A stretch of DNA of 41,468 nucleotides, taken from Roseomonas sp. KE2513. GTDB taxonomy: Bacteria > Pseudomonadota > Alphaproteobacteria > Acetobacterales > Acetobacteraceae. Of this stretch, positions 8,112 through 16,113 are shown piece after piece (position 1 is the stretch's first letter; every line of letters starts with the position of its first letter). A program made the translations under genes and the position numbers. The notes beneath the pieces were generated by a model, which worked only from the letters and a program-made list of their open reading frames with translations, was not told the DNA's origin and did no database searches. The stretch spans positions 1 to 41,468 of the forward strand of contig NZ_RCVR01000041.1 of the NCBI RefSeq assembly GCF_016107305.1, given 5' to 3'.

Positions 8112-8365
8112 TCGGCTTGACCTGGCGGTCGCCTTCTCCCTTTCGCTGCCGATCGGCTGGGACCGTCGGTGGGGGTGCGATCTTTAAGGGGCGGGCCACG
8201 GGCGCGGGTCGGGTACGGCGACCACGGCGGCGCTGTGGGTTACCGGACTTGGCGTCGCGGTGGCTAAGGCCTCTACGACATGGCTGTAATCCTGAGCGCC
8301 GCGACCTTCGCGCTGCTGTGCTGGCCTTGGCCGCTCAAGAGGGAACGGGCCACCGGCCGCTGGGA
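8112..8365 (+). pseudogene. MgtC/SapB-like pseudogene (third copy)
   Basis: Fragments read LDLAVAFSLSLPIGWDR, then GGGAIFKG, then GLYDMAVILSAATFALL and PLKRER, in the order of an MgtC protein but in different frames and with a large internal deletion. It is the most reduced of the three MgtC-like sequences in the window. Confidence 0.7.
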
Positions 8366-8440
8366 GGGTTCGACGAACCGGTGATGGGCTCCGCCATGTC
8401 CCCACGCTCTGCTTTTCGCCCTGTCCGGAGACAGTGTTCC

Positions 8441-9211
8441 ATGCCTCGCCACCTGCCCACTCTGGTGCTGCTGGGCGCCCTCGTGGCGTCCACGACGGCC
8501 CGCGCCGACCCACAGAGCCTCAGCACCAATGTTCCTGTGCAGATCGAGGATGCGCTGCCGGTCCGCCTCGGCACCCTCGAGCTGCAAGGCGACAACCGGT
8601 TCACGCGCGACATCCATAACCGCAGGGGCAGCGATCTCCTGGCCTCCGGCCTGGTGCTCAAGCTCGGGCCGCTGCCGGGGCTGCAGGTGGGACTCAGTCC
8701 GTCATACCGCTTCGGCGGCCAGTCCGGCGCCAATGCCGGATACGGCGCCATCGACGTGCTCTACCGGTTCACCGACAACAATACCTACGTCCCGGCGCTC
8801 GCGCTGCATGGCTACTACGCCCAGCCCTACGGAGCGGGCCACAAGTCTGTCCAATACACGTTGCGCGGCATCGCCACCAAGTACCTGGGCGGCAGCGAGC
8901 GGTCGCCGCGCCTGCACCTCAACCTCAGCTGGTACCATCTGACCCAGCCAGGCTCGGCCCAGCGGGCGGACCAGCTGGAGCTGGCCGTCGGCTACTCCCA
9001 GCTGGTCTCGGACAACACCGCGCTCGTTGTGGACGTTGTGCGCGGCGCCAAGCCCGAAAGGAGGGCCAGCCAAACCATCGTCGACATCGGCGTCAGGCAC
9101 GAGATCGGCGACGGCTGGGCCGTGTCGCTCGGTGTCGGCACGGGTATCGCCCAGCAGTCCCCGGCCTTCCGCGCGTTCTTCGCCGTGCAGAGAAGCTTCC
9201 CCGTGTTCTAG
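8441..9211 (+). CDS. Outer-membrane beta-barrel-like protein
   Basis: 256 residues. A signal peptide ends at ARA around residue 22. The rest is rich in alternating polar and aromatic strands (LGLVLKLGPL-, YGAIDVLYRF-, LALHGYY-, LELAVGYSQL-like segments). The protein ends in Phe (SFPVF), the usual last residue for barrel insertion through BamA. I recognise no specific family, though transporter-like or phenol-degradation MetA-type barrels look similar. ATG 8441 has GGAG at 8427-8430. The next gene, a transposase lacking its N-terminus, begins almost at its stop, so an insertion or deletion scar lies right behind it. Confidence 0.65.
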   Translation: MPRHLPTLVLLGALVASTTARADPQSLSTNVPVQIEDALPVRLGTLELQGDNRFTRDIHNRRGSDLLASGLVLKLGPLPGLQVGLSPSYRFGGQSGANAGYGAIDVLYRFTDNNTYVPALALHGYYAQPYGAGHKSVQYTLRGIATKYLGGSERSPRLHLNLSWYHLTQPGSAQRADQLELAVGYSQLVSDNTALVVDVVRGAKPERRASQTIVDIGVRHEIGDGWAVSLGVGTGIAQQSPAFRAFFAVQRSFPVF

Positions 9212-9222
9212 ATCTCGGGAAG

Positions 9223-10491
9223 GTGCCGCTGATTGGCGCCATCGTGGCTCCGGGCAAGCGCACGGTGACCAGCCTCCTGCGCATCAGCGGGTTGGCCCGA
9301 GAACGGCGCTTCGTGAACTTCCACCGCGTCCTCAATCGGGCAGCCTGGTGCCCACGGGCGGCGTCACGTCTTCTCCTGGGATCGTTAATCGCCGCCTTCG
9401 CGCCGGGCGGACCGGTGGTGCTGGGCATCGACGACACCATCGAGCGGCGGCGGGGCAGACGCATCCTGGCCAAGGGCATTTACCGCGACCCCGTGCGCTC
9501 CTCCCACGGCCACTTCGTGAAGGTCTCCGGCCTGCGCTGGCTCAGCCTGATGCTCCTGGCTCCCATTCCTTGGGCCGGGCGGGTTTGGGCACTGCCCTTC
9601 CTGACGGCACTCGCGCCCTCCGAGCGGTTCTGCCGGGAGCATGGCCGCCGACACAAAAGGCTCACCGACTGGGCCCGCCAACTGGTCCTGCAGGCCCGCC
9701 GATGGTTGCCCGGGCGCGAGTTGGTGCTGGTCGGGGACAGCGGCTTTGCTGCCCTGGAGTTGCTGGCAGCCCTCGGCCGCCATGGTGTCGTCGGCGTCAC
9801 GCGCCTACGGCTCGATGCAGCCCTCTACGATCCGGCGCCGCTTCGGGCACCCGGCACCAGGGGCCGCTCTCGCACCACGGGAGCGCGCCTGCCCAACCTG
9901 TCCGAGGTGCTGACCAGTGCCGAGACGGGGTGGCGGCGCGTCACGGTGCCGGGTTGGTATGGCGAAGGCGAGCGCCTCGTCGAGGTCTGCTCGGCCACCG
10001 CTGTGTGGCGCCACAGTGGTATGCCCGTCGTGCCAATCCGCTGGGTGCTGATCCGTGATCCTCGCCACCGATTCAACCCTCAGGTCCTGCTGTGCACTGA
10101 CCCATGCTGCTCTTCCGAAGGGATCATCGGCTGGTTCGTCCAGCGCTGGCCGCCGGAGGTCACCTTCCAGGAAACCCGCGCTCACCTCGGCGTCGAAACC
10201 CTGCGCAAGCGGTCGGATCTGGCCATCAGTCGCACCACGCCCCGCCTGTTTGGGTTGTTCTCCCTTGTCATCTTGTTGGCAGCACACCTCAGCTCTGCCG
10301 AGCACCAAGCTGCCGCGACCAGCGCCTGGTACCCGAAGGTACGCCCGACCTTCGGCGACACACTTGCTGCCGTCCGCCGCCACATCTGGCACGAGCAGGG
10401 TTTGCTGATATCCCGGCGCAACCGCCACGGCCCGAAACCCCGAACAGCACTCCAGCGCGCTTTGGTCTATGCTATCTGCCACGTCGCCTGA
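9223..10491 (+). CDS. DDE-superfamily transposase, N-terminus truncated
   Basis: 422 residues of an IS4/IS701-like DDE transposase. First Asp in VVLGIDDTIERRRG, second in LVLVGDSGFAALELL, and the helical C-terminal catalytic Glu region TFQETRAHLGVET. Homologues I know carry about 20 more residues before GAIVAPGKRTVTSLLR. Here the frame simply runs open into the stop of the preceding barrel gene, and GTG 9223 is only the first usable start. The left end of the element is therefore probably lost, while the C-terminus is complete (ends ICHVA). I could not find terminal inverted repeats. Mobility is doubtful. Confidence 0.8.
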   Translation: MPLIGAIVAPGKRTVTSLLRISGLARERRFVNFHRVLNRAAWCPRAASRLLLGSLIAAFAPGGPVVLGIDDTIERRRGRRILAKGIYRDPVRSSHGHFVKVSGLRWLSLMLLAPIPWAGRVWALPFLTALAPSERFCREHGRRHKRLTDWARQLVLQARRWLPGRELVLVGDSGFAALELLAALGRHGVVGVTRLRLDAALYDPAPLRAPGTRGRSRTTGARLPNLSEVLTSAETGWRRVTVPGWYGEGERLVEVCSATAVWRHSGMPVVPIRWVLIRDPRHRFNPQVLLCTDPCCSSEGIIGWFVQRWPPEVTFQETRAHLGVETLRKRSDLAISRTTPRLFGLFSLVILLAAHLSSAEHQAAATSAWYPKVRPTFGDTLAAVRRHIWHEQGLLISRRNRHGPKPRTALQRALVYAICHVA

Positions 10492-10525
10492 TGGCCAAAC
10501 TCAAGCTCAGGCGCCCGCCATCGCC

Positions 10526-11722
10526 TCAAGTGCCATCTCGGCGACGGCGGTTGGTGAAGCACGCGTTGCCAAGGCCCGTGCCGATGGTCAGCGCGCCCCA
10601 CCGCTCTACGTCGCGCATGGCGGGCAACTCGCTCAGCCCCTGCACCACCGCGTCGTTGTGCATGATCATCGACGGGCGGGCGCCACCGACAGGGGGCAGC
10701 GCCGCCGCCAGCCGCTCCAGCAGGTTGAAGCCGCTGCCCTCCCAGCCGCCGCCGGGCAGATTCTGCCCGCCCCGCTCAATCGTGCCATCGGCCAGGATCA
10801 CACCGGGGCAGCCGACGCCGACCACCGGGGCGAGCCGCAGCCCTTCCCAACTGGACCGCTCCGCCAGCGCGCCGAGCATGGCGGCGAGGCGCGCGACCGC
10901 CTCGTCTCGGCTTACCTCCTTGCCCGCATGACGCCAGCGCTCGGCCGCGGCCACGCGCGCCCGCGCTAGGTCCGGCGCCACCTCCAGGCCCAGTGCGACC
11001 AGGCCCGCGCGCATGTTGGTGCCGCCGATGTCGGCGGCGATCATGGCGTCGTACCCGCGCAGCACCTCGGGCTCGACCAGGTGGGCCACGCCGCACAGCG
11101 CCGCCGCGTCTGGGTGGCGCGAGACCGGCACCATCCGCACCGCCTCGCCACCTGCCTTGAGCAGCACGCCAACCCGGCCAATTGCCATCAGTCCGACGCG
11201 GGCCTCCAGGAAGCCGCCGCCGACCGCAATGCGCTCGGTCCCGAGCCAAGCCGGCAAGCGCAGGAAGCGCCGCACCACCGCCGCCATCTCCTGCGCGAAA
11301 TCCTCGATGGCCGAGTGCACTAGGCCCGCCGCCTCGGGGTCCTCGTCAGCCGCCTGCAGCACCCCGTCTAGTTCCCGACGGTGGATCTCGTGCGTGGCCC
11401 GCTCGCCGCCGAGCGCCTCGTCCAGCGGGTCCTCGCCGTCGGCGCCGCGGCGGACGCGCTCGCGCCAGTCTTCCAGTATTGCCACGAAGGCGCGGTTGCT
11501 GGCGCGGTCACCAAGGAAGCCCTCGCCCATAGGGTCCTGCAGCTCGGCGTTGTAGGCGTCTACCCGGACCAAGGGCAATTCGCGCGCGCCGTGCTGGGCT
11601 GCGATTTCCTCGCTACCTAAGGGAGGGGGAGCCCGTCCACTGGTCGCGTCACGAGTAGCCGCTCCGTCTCGCCGGTGGCCGCTTCGATAGACCGTAGTGT
11701 CGACGGCGGATGGCCGGCACAC
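10526..11722 (-). CDS. ROK-family sugar-kinase-like protein, permuted motif order
   Basis: Up to 398 residues. ROK/hexokinase motifs are clear: DIGGTNMRAGL (phosphate 1), GCPGVILADGTIERGG, MHNDAVVQGL and LTIGTGLGN. Their order is unusual. The IAVGGGFLE block, normally near the C-terminus, comes first (~residue 170), and DIGGT follows at ~230, so the fold appears circularly permuted. I believe a family of such proteins exists in alphaproteobacteria. The start is unsure: the family-like sequence begins near LPLVRVDAYNAEL (~residue 49), so a TTG near 11578 is possible, and ATG 11530 would cut it. It ends close to the transposase. The zinc-finger cysteines of classical ROK proteins are not seen. 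Confidence 0.72.
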   Translation of the reverse strand: MCRPSAVDTTVYRSGHRRDGAATRDATSGRAPPPLGSEEIAAQHGARELPLVRVDAYNAELQDPMGEGFLGDRASNRAFVAILEDWRERVRRGADGEDPLDEALGGERATHEIHRRELDGVLQAADEDPEAAGLVHSAIEDFAQEMAAVVRRFLRLPAWLGTERIAVGGGFLEARVGLMAIGRVGVLLKAGGEAVRMVPVSRHPDAAALCGVAHLVEPEVLRGYDAMIAADIGGTNMRAGLVALGLEVAPDLARARVAAAERWRHAGKEVSRDEAVARLAAMLGALAERSSWEGLRLAPVVGVGCPGVILADGTIERGGQNLPGGGWEGSGFNLLERLAAALPPVGGARPSMIMHNDAVVQGLSELPAMRDVERWGALTIGTGLGNACFTNRRRRDGT

Positions 11723-11727
11723 CGGGC

Positions 11728-12003
11728 CTACTTGACGGCAAGGGTGCGGAACATCAGGACCTTGCGCTCAAGGTCGAACGTGACGTGGCCGCTCTTGGCG
11801 AACAGCCGCAGCAGAGGCTGCATGTCATCCGCGTCCACATCGAGGACGTACTCCTCAACGCCACCGTCGAGGATGAGCTGCAGCGTGAACTCGCCCTCCT
11901 CGCCTCGCCCCCGCTCGGTCCAGGAGGCCTGGATGTCGGTGACCTGGCGCACCTTGTAGCGGCGCTCCAGACCTTGTTCCTGCTGGTTCTTCTGGTCGGG
12001 CAT
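11728..12003 (-). CDS. Conserved-looking hypothetical protein
   Basis: 91 residues, acidic, with RRYKVRQVTDIQASWTERG and LILDGGVEEYVLDVDADDM followed by ERKVLMFRTLAVK. The alternating pattern suggests a small beta-rich domain. No signal peptide or membrane helix. I chose ATG 12003 because GGAG lies seven bases upstream; ATG 12021 is the alternative. It stops only five bases before the annotated upstream limit of the ROK gene and has the same orientation, so the two may form one transcript. Family not recognised. Confidence 0.6.
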   Translation of the reverse strand: MPDQKNQQEQGLERRYKVRQVTDIQASWTERGRGEEGEFTLQLILDGGVEEYVLDVDADDMQPLLRLFAKSGHVTFDLERKVLMFRTLAVK

Positions 12004-12115
12004 GAGAAGGCTCCGTGTCATGGGAGGGGAAACGAGCGGCGGCGGCCAGCCGACCCACCGTGCATAACGCGGTCACGGGTCGGATCGATCACAGCAAAAA
12101 CCGTGGCTAGCAAAG

Positions 12116-12363
12116 TTAGCTGGCGGGCGATTTGTTCCAGTCCGGCCAGGTAGTGTCTGGGTTGCGGCGGAACCGGGTGCGGAGCGTGCGGAAATGGCGT
12201 CGCTGTTCAAGTCGGCGGCGGAGTTCGCTCCAGCGCTCACGGCTGACCCAACCGAGCTCGCGTGCGGCGGGCGGGCATAGCCGACGCCGAGCACCTCGGT
12301 GCTGACGACGGACACCACGCCGGAGCCGTGCACGCCGCCCCACTCGTCCGGGCTGAGCATCAT
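12116..12363 (-). pseudogene. Small hypothetical gene with a frameshift
   Basis: Reading leftward, MMLSPDEWGGVHGSGVVS and TEVLGVGYARPP run in one frame, while ARELGWVSRERWSELRRRL to NPDTTWPDWNKSPAS run in another. Together they look like one ~80-residue protein broken by a one-base shift near 12265. No family recognised. The rest of 12004-12429 holds nothing else I can name. Confidence 0.3.
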
Positions 12364-12429
12364 GGCTGTGCTCCGCAGACACCTGCGGCGATGCCAAGCT
12401 GGTCACCCCTCCCGCGCGGCATGCGCCCT

Positions 12430-13695
12430 TTATTCCGACGACAGTGACGCATCCGCTTGCACCTTGCTGATGAGGAAGCGGCTTTGCGGGATGGCTGGCA
12501 ACCGCGAACGATCGATCCGCAAATCCTGCTCCGGCACGTCGTACCGGAGGCGACAGGCAAGGAACTCCACCGCCACTTTCATCAGCTCCAGGGTGATCCA
12601 CTCGCCGGGGCAGCGGTGGTTCATATAGTGATTCCCTGGTCCTTGCGGGATGAAGTTGAAGGGGCTCCCGTCCCACGTCTGGAACCGCTCCGGGCGGAAT
12701 TCCTCCGGCGCGTCCCAGCTCCGCGCATCATAGTTGGTGCCGTACAAATCCAGCATCACCCGCCGTCCGCGCGGAAAGCGGTAGCCCTTCCAGTCGAAGT
12801 CGCGGCGCACCCGCGCCGCAACGGCAGGAAAGAACGGATAGAAGCGGCGCACCTCCTGCACGAACCGCCCCACATAGCCGTCCTCGCCGGCACGCAGCCG
12901 CTCCCGGCACTCCGGGTGCCGGTGCAGCGCATGGGCGGCGTGTACGACATACACCGAGACTGCGACCGTCGGCCGTAGCAGGTTCAGCAGCTCCACGGCC
13001 GCCACGCGCGGACGCAGCAGTTCGCCATTTAACTCGCGGTGCCAAGCGATCACGTGCGCCGGGCTCTCTTCGGGAGGGGTGAGCCGGCCGGCGCGAATCT
13101 GCCGGACGGTATCGCCAATCCATCGCTCGGCCCGGCGGCGGGCCAAGCGTGACCACCAGTGCCTCGGCCCGATCGCCCCGGCGGCATCGAACAGAGCCGT
13201 CAGTTGCTGCGTGCGGCGCGGCACCTCCGCCGCCTTCAACGGGATGCCGGCCCACTCGCACACGGCTCGGGTCAGCAGCTCCTGCACCTCGCTATAGAGC
13301 GTCACTTGACTGGAGGTCGCCCATTTCTGACTGAAGGCACGCCAGGCGTCCGCGCTGAGGGCACCCAATTGGCCGATGCGCTCAGTTGTCATCAGCGCCA
13401 TGAACATCGCCTTGCGGTGCCGGTGCGCTGCATCGTCGAGCCCTTGTACGCCGCCCTGGCCCAGCAGAGTCTTTTGAATCCGCAACGGCATCGCGCCGCG
13501 CCGCTCGAAGCGGTCTATGTCACACAGCAGCTCTGCCGCCTCCGGCCCCTTCATGCAGATGGTCCGGCGCAGCAGAAGCCGGGCCTCGAACAGGTCAGAT
13601 CGGTAGCGCGCACATCGGAGAGAGATGAAATCGCACGGCGCCGACAGGAACGCTAAGGTGCTGTCGAAGCGGGTGTCGCGCGGGATGGGCGGCAT
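12430..13695 (-). CDS. CYP152-type fatty-acid peroxygenase (cytochrome P450)
   Basis: 421 residues. The haem-ligand motif is HRCPGEW with Cys362, inside the CYP152-style GNHYMNHRCPGE loop. Instead of the acid-alcohol pair of normal P450s, the I-helix has LLNLLRPTVA with Arg241-Pro242. This is the CYP152 hallmark that lets the fatty-acid carboxylate assist peroxide activation. Members use H2O2 to hydroxylate or decarboxylate fatty acids and need no reductase, consistent with no redox partner nearby. It is soluble and starts at ATG 13695 with a weak RBS. The 190 bp upstream are AT-rich and probably hold its promoter. Why it lies on a metal and transfer island is unclear; peroxide consumption is one idea. 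Confidence 0.9.
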   Translation of the reverse strand: MPPIPRDTRFDSTLAFLSAPCDFISLRCARYRSDLFEARLLLRRTICMKGPEAAELLCDIDRFERRGAMPLRIQKTLLGQGGVQGLDDAAHRHRKAMFMALMTTERIGQLGALSADAWRAFSQKWATSSQVTLYSEVQELLTRAVCEWAGIPLKAAEVPRRTQQLTALFDAAGAIGPRHWWSRLARRRAERWIGDTVRQIRAGRLTPPEESPAHVIAWHRELNGELLRPRVAAVELLNLLRPTVAVSVYVVHAAHALHRHPECRERLRAGEDGYVGRFVQEVRRFYPFFPAVAARVRRDFDWKGYRFPRGRRVMLDLYGTNYDARSWDAPEEFRPERFQTWDGSPFNFIPQGPGNHYMNHRCPGEWITLELMKVAVEFLACRLRYDVPEQDLRIDRSRLPAIPQSRFLISKVQADASLSSE

Positions 13696-13887
13696 GAGGG
13701 CGATTTCCAGTCGGATGTTCGCGGGGCTTCACGAATTAATCGATTGCGACATCAATATTAAATGATGCGTCTGCGATGGCAGCGATGATTTACATGGCCT
13801 GACGGCCGCCGTGTGCGCCGGCCGGCATTACCTCTTGCGCGCCTGCCGTCCTCGTGACCGGTGACCATCGCTACAGTGTCCGCATCA

Positions 13888-14355
13888 TCAGGCCGACCGG
13901 CAGCCGGAGGATCCCGCCCGCTTCGAGCCGCGGCCCGCGCAGACCGCGACGGTGCGCTGCAGTTCGTCGCGGAACTCTGCCAAGTGGTGAAGCCGTCGCT
14001 CGACGTCCGCGAGCCGGGCGCTGGCCACGGTATGGACCTCGGCGCGGTTGCGGATGGAGTGGTCGGCGAGGGCGAGCAGGGTGCGGATCTCGTCGAGCGG
14101 AATGCCAAATTCGCGGCCACGCCGGACGAATGCAAGCCGCGCCAGGTGCGTCGGTCCGTAGAGGCGATGACTGCCCGCGCTGCGATCCGGGGGCGGCAGG
14201 ATGCCGGCGCACTCATACCAACGAATGGTGGTCGCCTTGACGCCGGTGCGGCGTGCGAGTTCACCGATCGTTATCTGCGGCGCGTCCTCGGCTGCTCCTG
14301 CCGCCCTGCAGCCTGCTTTCAGGGCACGTGTCGCATCGCGCGTCGCGGAAGCCAT
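13888..14355 (-). CDS. MerR-family transcriptional regulator
   Basis: 155 residues. The N-terminal winged HTH ITIGELARRTGVKATTIRWYE (residues ~28-48) and the second helix pair SHRLYGPTHLARLAFVRRGREFGI are followed by a dimerisation helix. The C-terminus (VCAGRGSKRAGSSGCRSA) contains two cysteines but not a recognisable CadR/ZntR or SoxR metal site. MerR proteins untwist promoters with 19-20-bp spacers. ATG 14355 lies five bases after the truncated PepSY gene, itself two bases after prx, so the three form one leftward operon. A longer start at 14454 overlaps that gene and is less likely. The destroyed MerR gene at 31.6 kb makes this a possible surrogate regulator. Confidence 0.82.
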   Translation of the reverse strand: MASATRDATRALKAGCRAAGAAEDAPQITIGELARRTGVKATTIRWYECAGILPPPDRSAGSHRLYGPTHLARLAFVRRGREFGIPLDEIRTLLALADHSIRNRAEVHTVASARLADVERRLHHLAEFRDELQRTVAVCAGRGSKRAGSSGCRSA

Positions 14356-14360
14356 GGCTT

Positions 14361-14552
14361 TCAATCGTCCTCGCGCTCGATCTCGCCCCAGTGTACGAAG
14401 TCGAAGCCGCGCAGCGCGGCTTCGATTCTGGCACGCTCTTTCGCCGACGGACAATCATCGTCGGCACGCGGCGCGGCGGTGGGCAAGTCCGCCAGTGCGG
14501 CGGCCAAGATCCCGCCGAGGGGGACGGACACGCGGCGCAGACGTGTGGGCAT
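14361..14552 (-). CDS. Truncated PepSY-like secreted protein
   Basis: 63 residues: a signal-peptide-like start, then SAKERARIEAALRGFDFVHWGEIERED and a stop. Compared with the 95-residue paralogue at 6662-6949, the second half of the domain (AWEVDDARTADGRQYDL...) is missing. The merR start follows immediately, so a deletion probably joined the two genes. It may be a non-functional remnant. The start ATG 14552 lies two bases from the prx stop. Confidence 0.5.
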   Translation of the reverse strand: MPTRLRRVSVPLGGILAAALADLPTAAPRADDDCPSAKERARIEAALRGFDFVHWGEIEREDD

Positions 14553-14554
14553 CG

Positions 14555-15190
14555 TCAGGGCCTTCGCGGCTGCGGGACCATGCGCAGATAGGGCTTCAGG
14601 GCCTTCCAGCCGCCCGGGAACTTTTTCTTCGCCTCATCGTCGCCGAGGGACGGCACGATGATCACGTCCTCGCCCTGCCGCCAGTCGGCGGGCGTTGCGA
14701 CGCTGTGCTCCGCGGTGAGCTGCAGCGAGTCGATCACCCGCAGGATCTCGTTGAAGTTCCGCCCGGTGCTCGCGGGATAGGTGAGCGACAGCTTCAGCTT
14801 CTTGTCGGGGCCGATCACGTAAACGGACCGCACCGTCAGCGTGTCGCTCGCGTTCGGATGGATCATCCCATACAGATCCGAGATCTTACGGTCGGAATCC
14901 GCGATGAGTGGGAAGTTGAGCGCGTGTCCCTGGGTCTCGGCGATGTCACCTGCCCAGACCCTGTGGTCCTGAAGAGGATCAACCGAGAGCCCGATGACCT
15001 TCACGCCACGCCGGTCGAATTCCGGCTTGAGCCGCGCTACGGCGCCGAGCTCCGTGGTGCAGACGGGGGTGAAGTCCTTTGGGTGGCTGAACAGGACGGC
15101 CCAGGAGCCCTCAATCCAGTCGTGGAAGCGGATCGGACCCTCAGTGGTTTGGGCCTCAAAGTCGGGGGCGATGTCACCAAGCTGCAGCAT
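14555..15190 (-). CDS. 1-Cys peroxiredoxin (Prx6 type)
   Basis: 211 residues. The peroxidatic Cys44 lies in HPKDFTPVCTTE, the Prx6-class motif, with no resolving cysteine later in the chain. VIGLSVDPLQDHRVWAGDI, the LIADSDRKISDLYGM block and the long C-terminal extension (TPADWRQGEDVIIVPS) fit Prx6 length. It reduces H2O2, lipid or sulfur peroxides in the cytosol. ATG 15190 has AAAGGAGA just upstream. It is first in a prx-pepSY'-merR operon. The promoter region shares a 12-mer with the other PepSY gene and carries a tandem TGCTCAAA repeat. Confidence 0.93.
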   Translation of the reverse strand: MLQLGDIAPDFEAQTTEGPIRFHDWIEGSWAVLFSHPKDFTPVCTTELGAVARLKPEFDRRGVKVIGLSVDPLQDHRVWAGDIAETQGHALNFPLIADSDRKISDLYGMIHPNASDTLTVRSVYVIGPDKKLKLSLTYPASTGRNFNEILRVIDSLQLTAEHSVATPADWRQGEDVIIVPSLGDDEAKKKFPGGWKALKPYLRMVPQPRRP

Positions 15191-15300
15191 CGCTGTCTCC
15201 TTTGGCATCCGTTGATGTCGGCGTGACGCATCATCGCTGCGCAGGCCACCACCTCGTGGCTCCGTTGCCTGCAAAGGCGATGGAACATACGAGCATACCC

Positions 15301-15339
15301 TGCTCAAATGCTCAAACACCCGTTCCAATGTTTTTGCAA
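15301..15339 (-). promoter_or_regulatory. Upstream region of prx with tandem 8-mer and shared word
   Basis: TGCTCAAA is repeated back to back at 15301-15316 (plus strand). TTGCAAAAACAT, read on the minus strand, covers 15328-15339. The GTTTGAGCATTTGAG seen on the minus strand resembles the CATTTGAG ends of both arsR operators. The remainder of 15191-15538 shows no gene. Binding by ArsR or MerR is conjecture. Confidence 0.4.
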
Positions 15340-15538
15340 GAGAAACGGCGACATTACCTGCGATGGTCGCGGCGCGGCACCGGGCGTCCGTCGGTGCCGC
15401 AAGCCATCGTCCTCCGGCGCCCATGCTCTCAGCGGTGCCAGGACGGCAGGACGGACGCAGAAAGGGACAGTTCGTCCGCGCGGCCTGTCCGGCCGCGGCC
15501 GAGCGCGTCGTCAGTGCCTGCAAGCTGCTCGCCTGTTG

Positions 15539-16087
15539 TCAGCCCGTGGGGCAGACGCGAGACATGGCCTCGAGGGCCACGCCAAAGCCTATAAGTGAGA
15601 AGGTGACTCGCGCCGCGCCGCGGCCGCCGGGTCCTGGGCGCACCACTGCCGTCGCCTCCCGCCCTTTAAGGAAGGCCCGCACCGCCGCGCGCCCGTCGCG
15701 GGCGAAGGCGTCCCCGCCTTCGGAGCGGAAGGCCAGCCTCGTCGCTCCGACCGTCATCTCGACCGTCGCATCCCGGACCAAGGTGTAGTCGGGGGCAATC
15801 GCCACCCACTCCTCCGCGCGCCCCACGCGGCGCGCCACGACCAGCACCGCGCGCCGGCCGCCTGCCGTGCCCTCGGCACGCGCGGACCGGACGGAGGCGT
15901 AGCAGACTCTCCCCCCGCCCGCCCCGTGCTCGCCGGCCGACCACCCGGCGAGCATGATGGTGGCGGTGGTGGGCTTCGGCGCCGCGGGTTCCGAGATCGC
16001 CGCATGCGGGGAGGAGGCCACGGCAATGGTGAGGCCAATGGCCGCGAACGCGTCGACGACGAGGAGCAGAAGCTGTCGCGGTGGCAT
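15539..16087 (-). CDS. Invasion-associated locus B (IalB)-family periplasmic protein
   Basis: 182 residues with a signal peptide (residues ~1-30, LLLVVDAFAAIGLTIAVASS). The IalB pattern is visible: W.AGEH...RVCYAS, RRAVLVVARR, APDYTLVRDATVEMTVG, then FLKGREATAVV and TFSLIGFGVALEAMSRVC. The two cysteines, in RVCYA and SRVCP, match the pair usual in the family. IalB-like proteins are common exported proteins in alphaproteobacteria; the name comes from Bartonella and does not imply invasion here. It lies 26 bp downstream of the lpd stop in the same direction. Confidence 0.75.
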   Translation of the reverse strand: MPPRQLLLLVVDAFAAIGLTIAVASSPHAAISEPAAPKPTTATIMLAGWSAGEHGAGGGRVCYASVRSARAEGTAGGRRAVLVVARRVGRAEEWVAIAPDYTLVRDATVEMTVGATRLAFRSEGGDAFARDGRAAVRAFLKGREATAVVRPGPGGRGAARVTFSLIGFGVALEAMSRVCPTG

Positions 16088-16113
16088 CCGACCGGTCCCG
16101 CTTGCCGCGCGCG

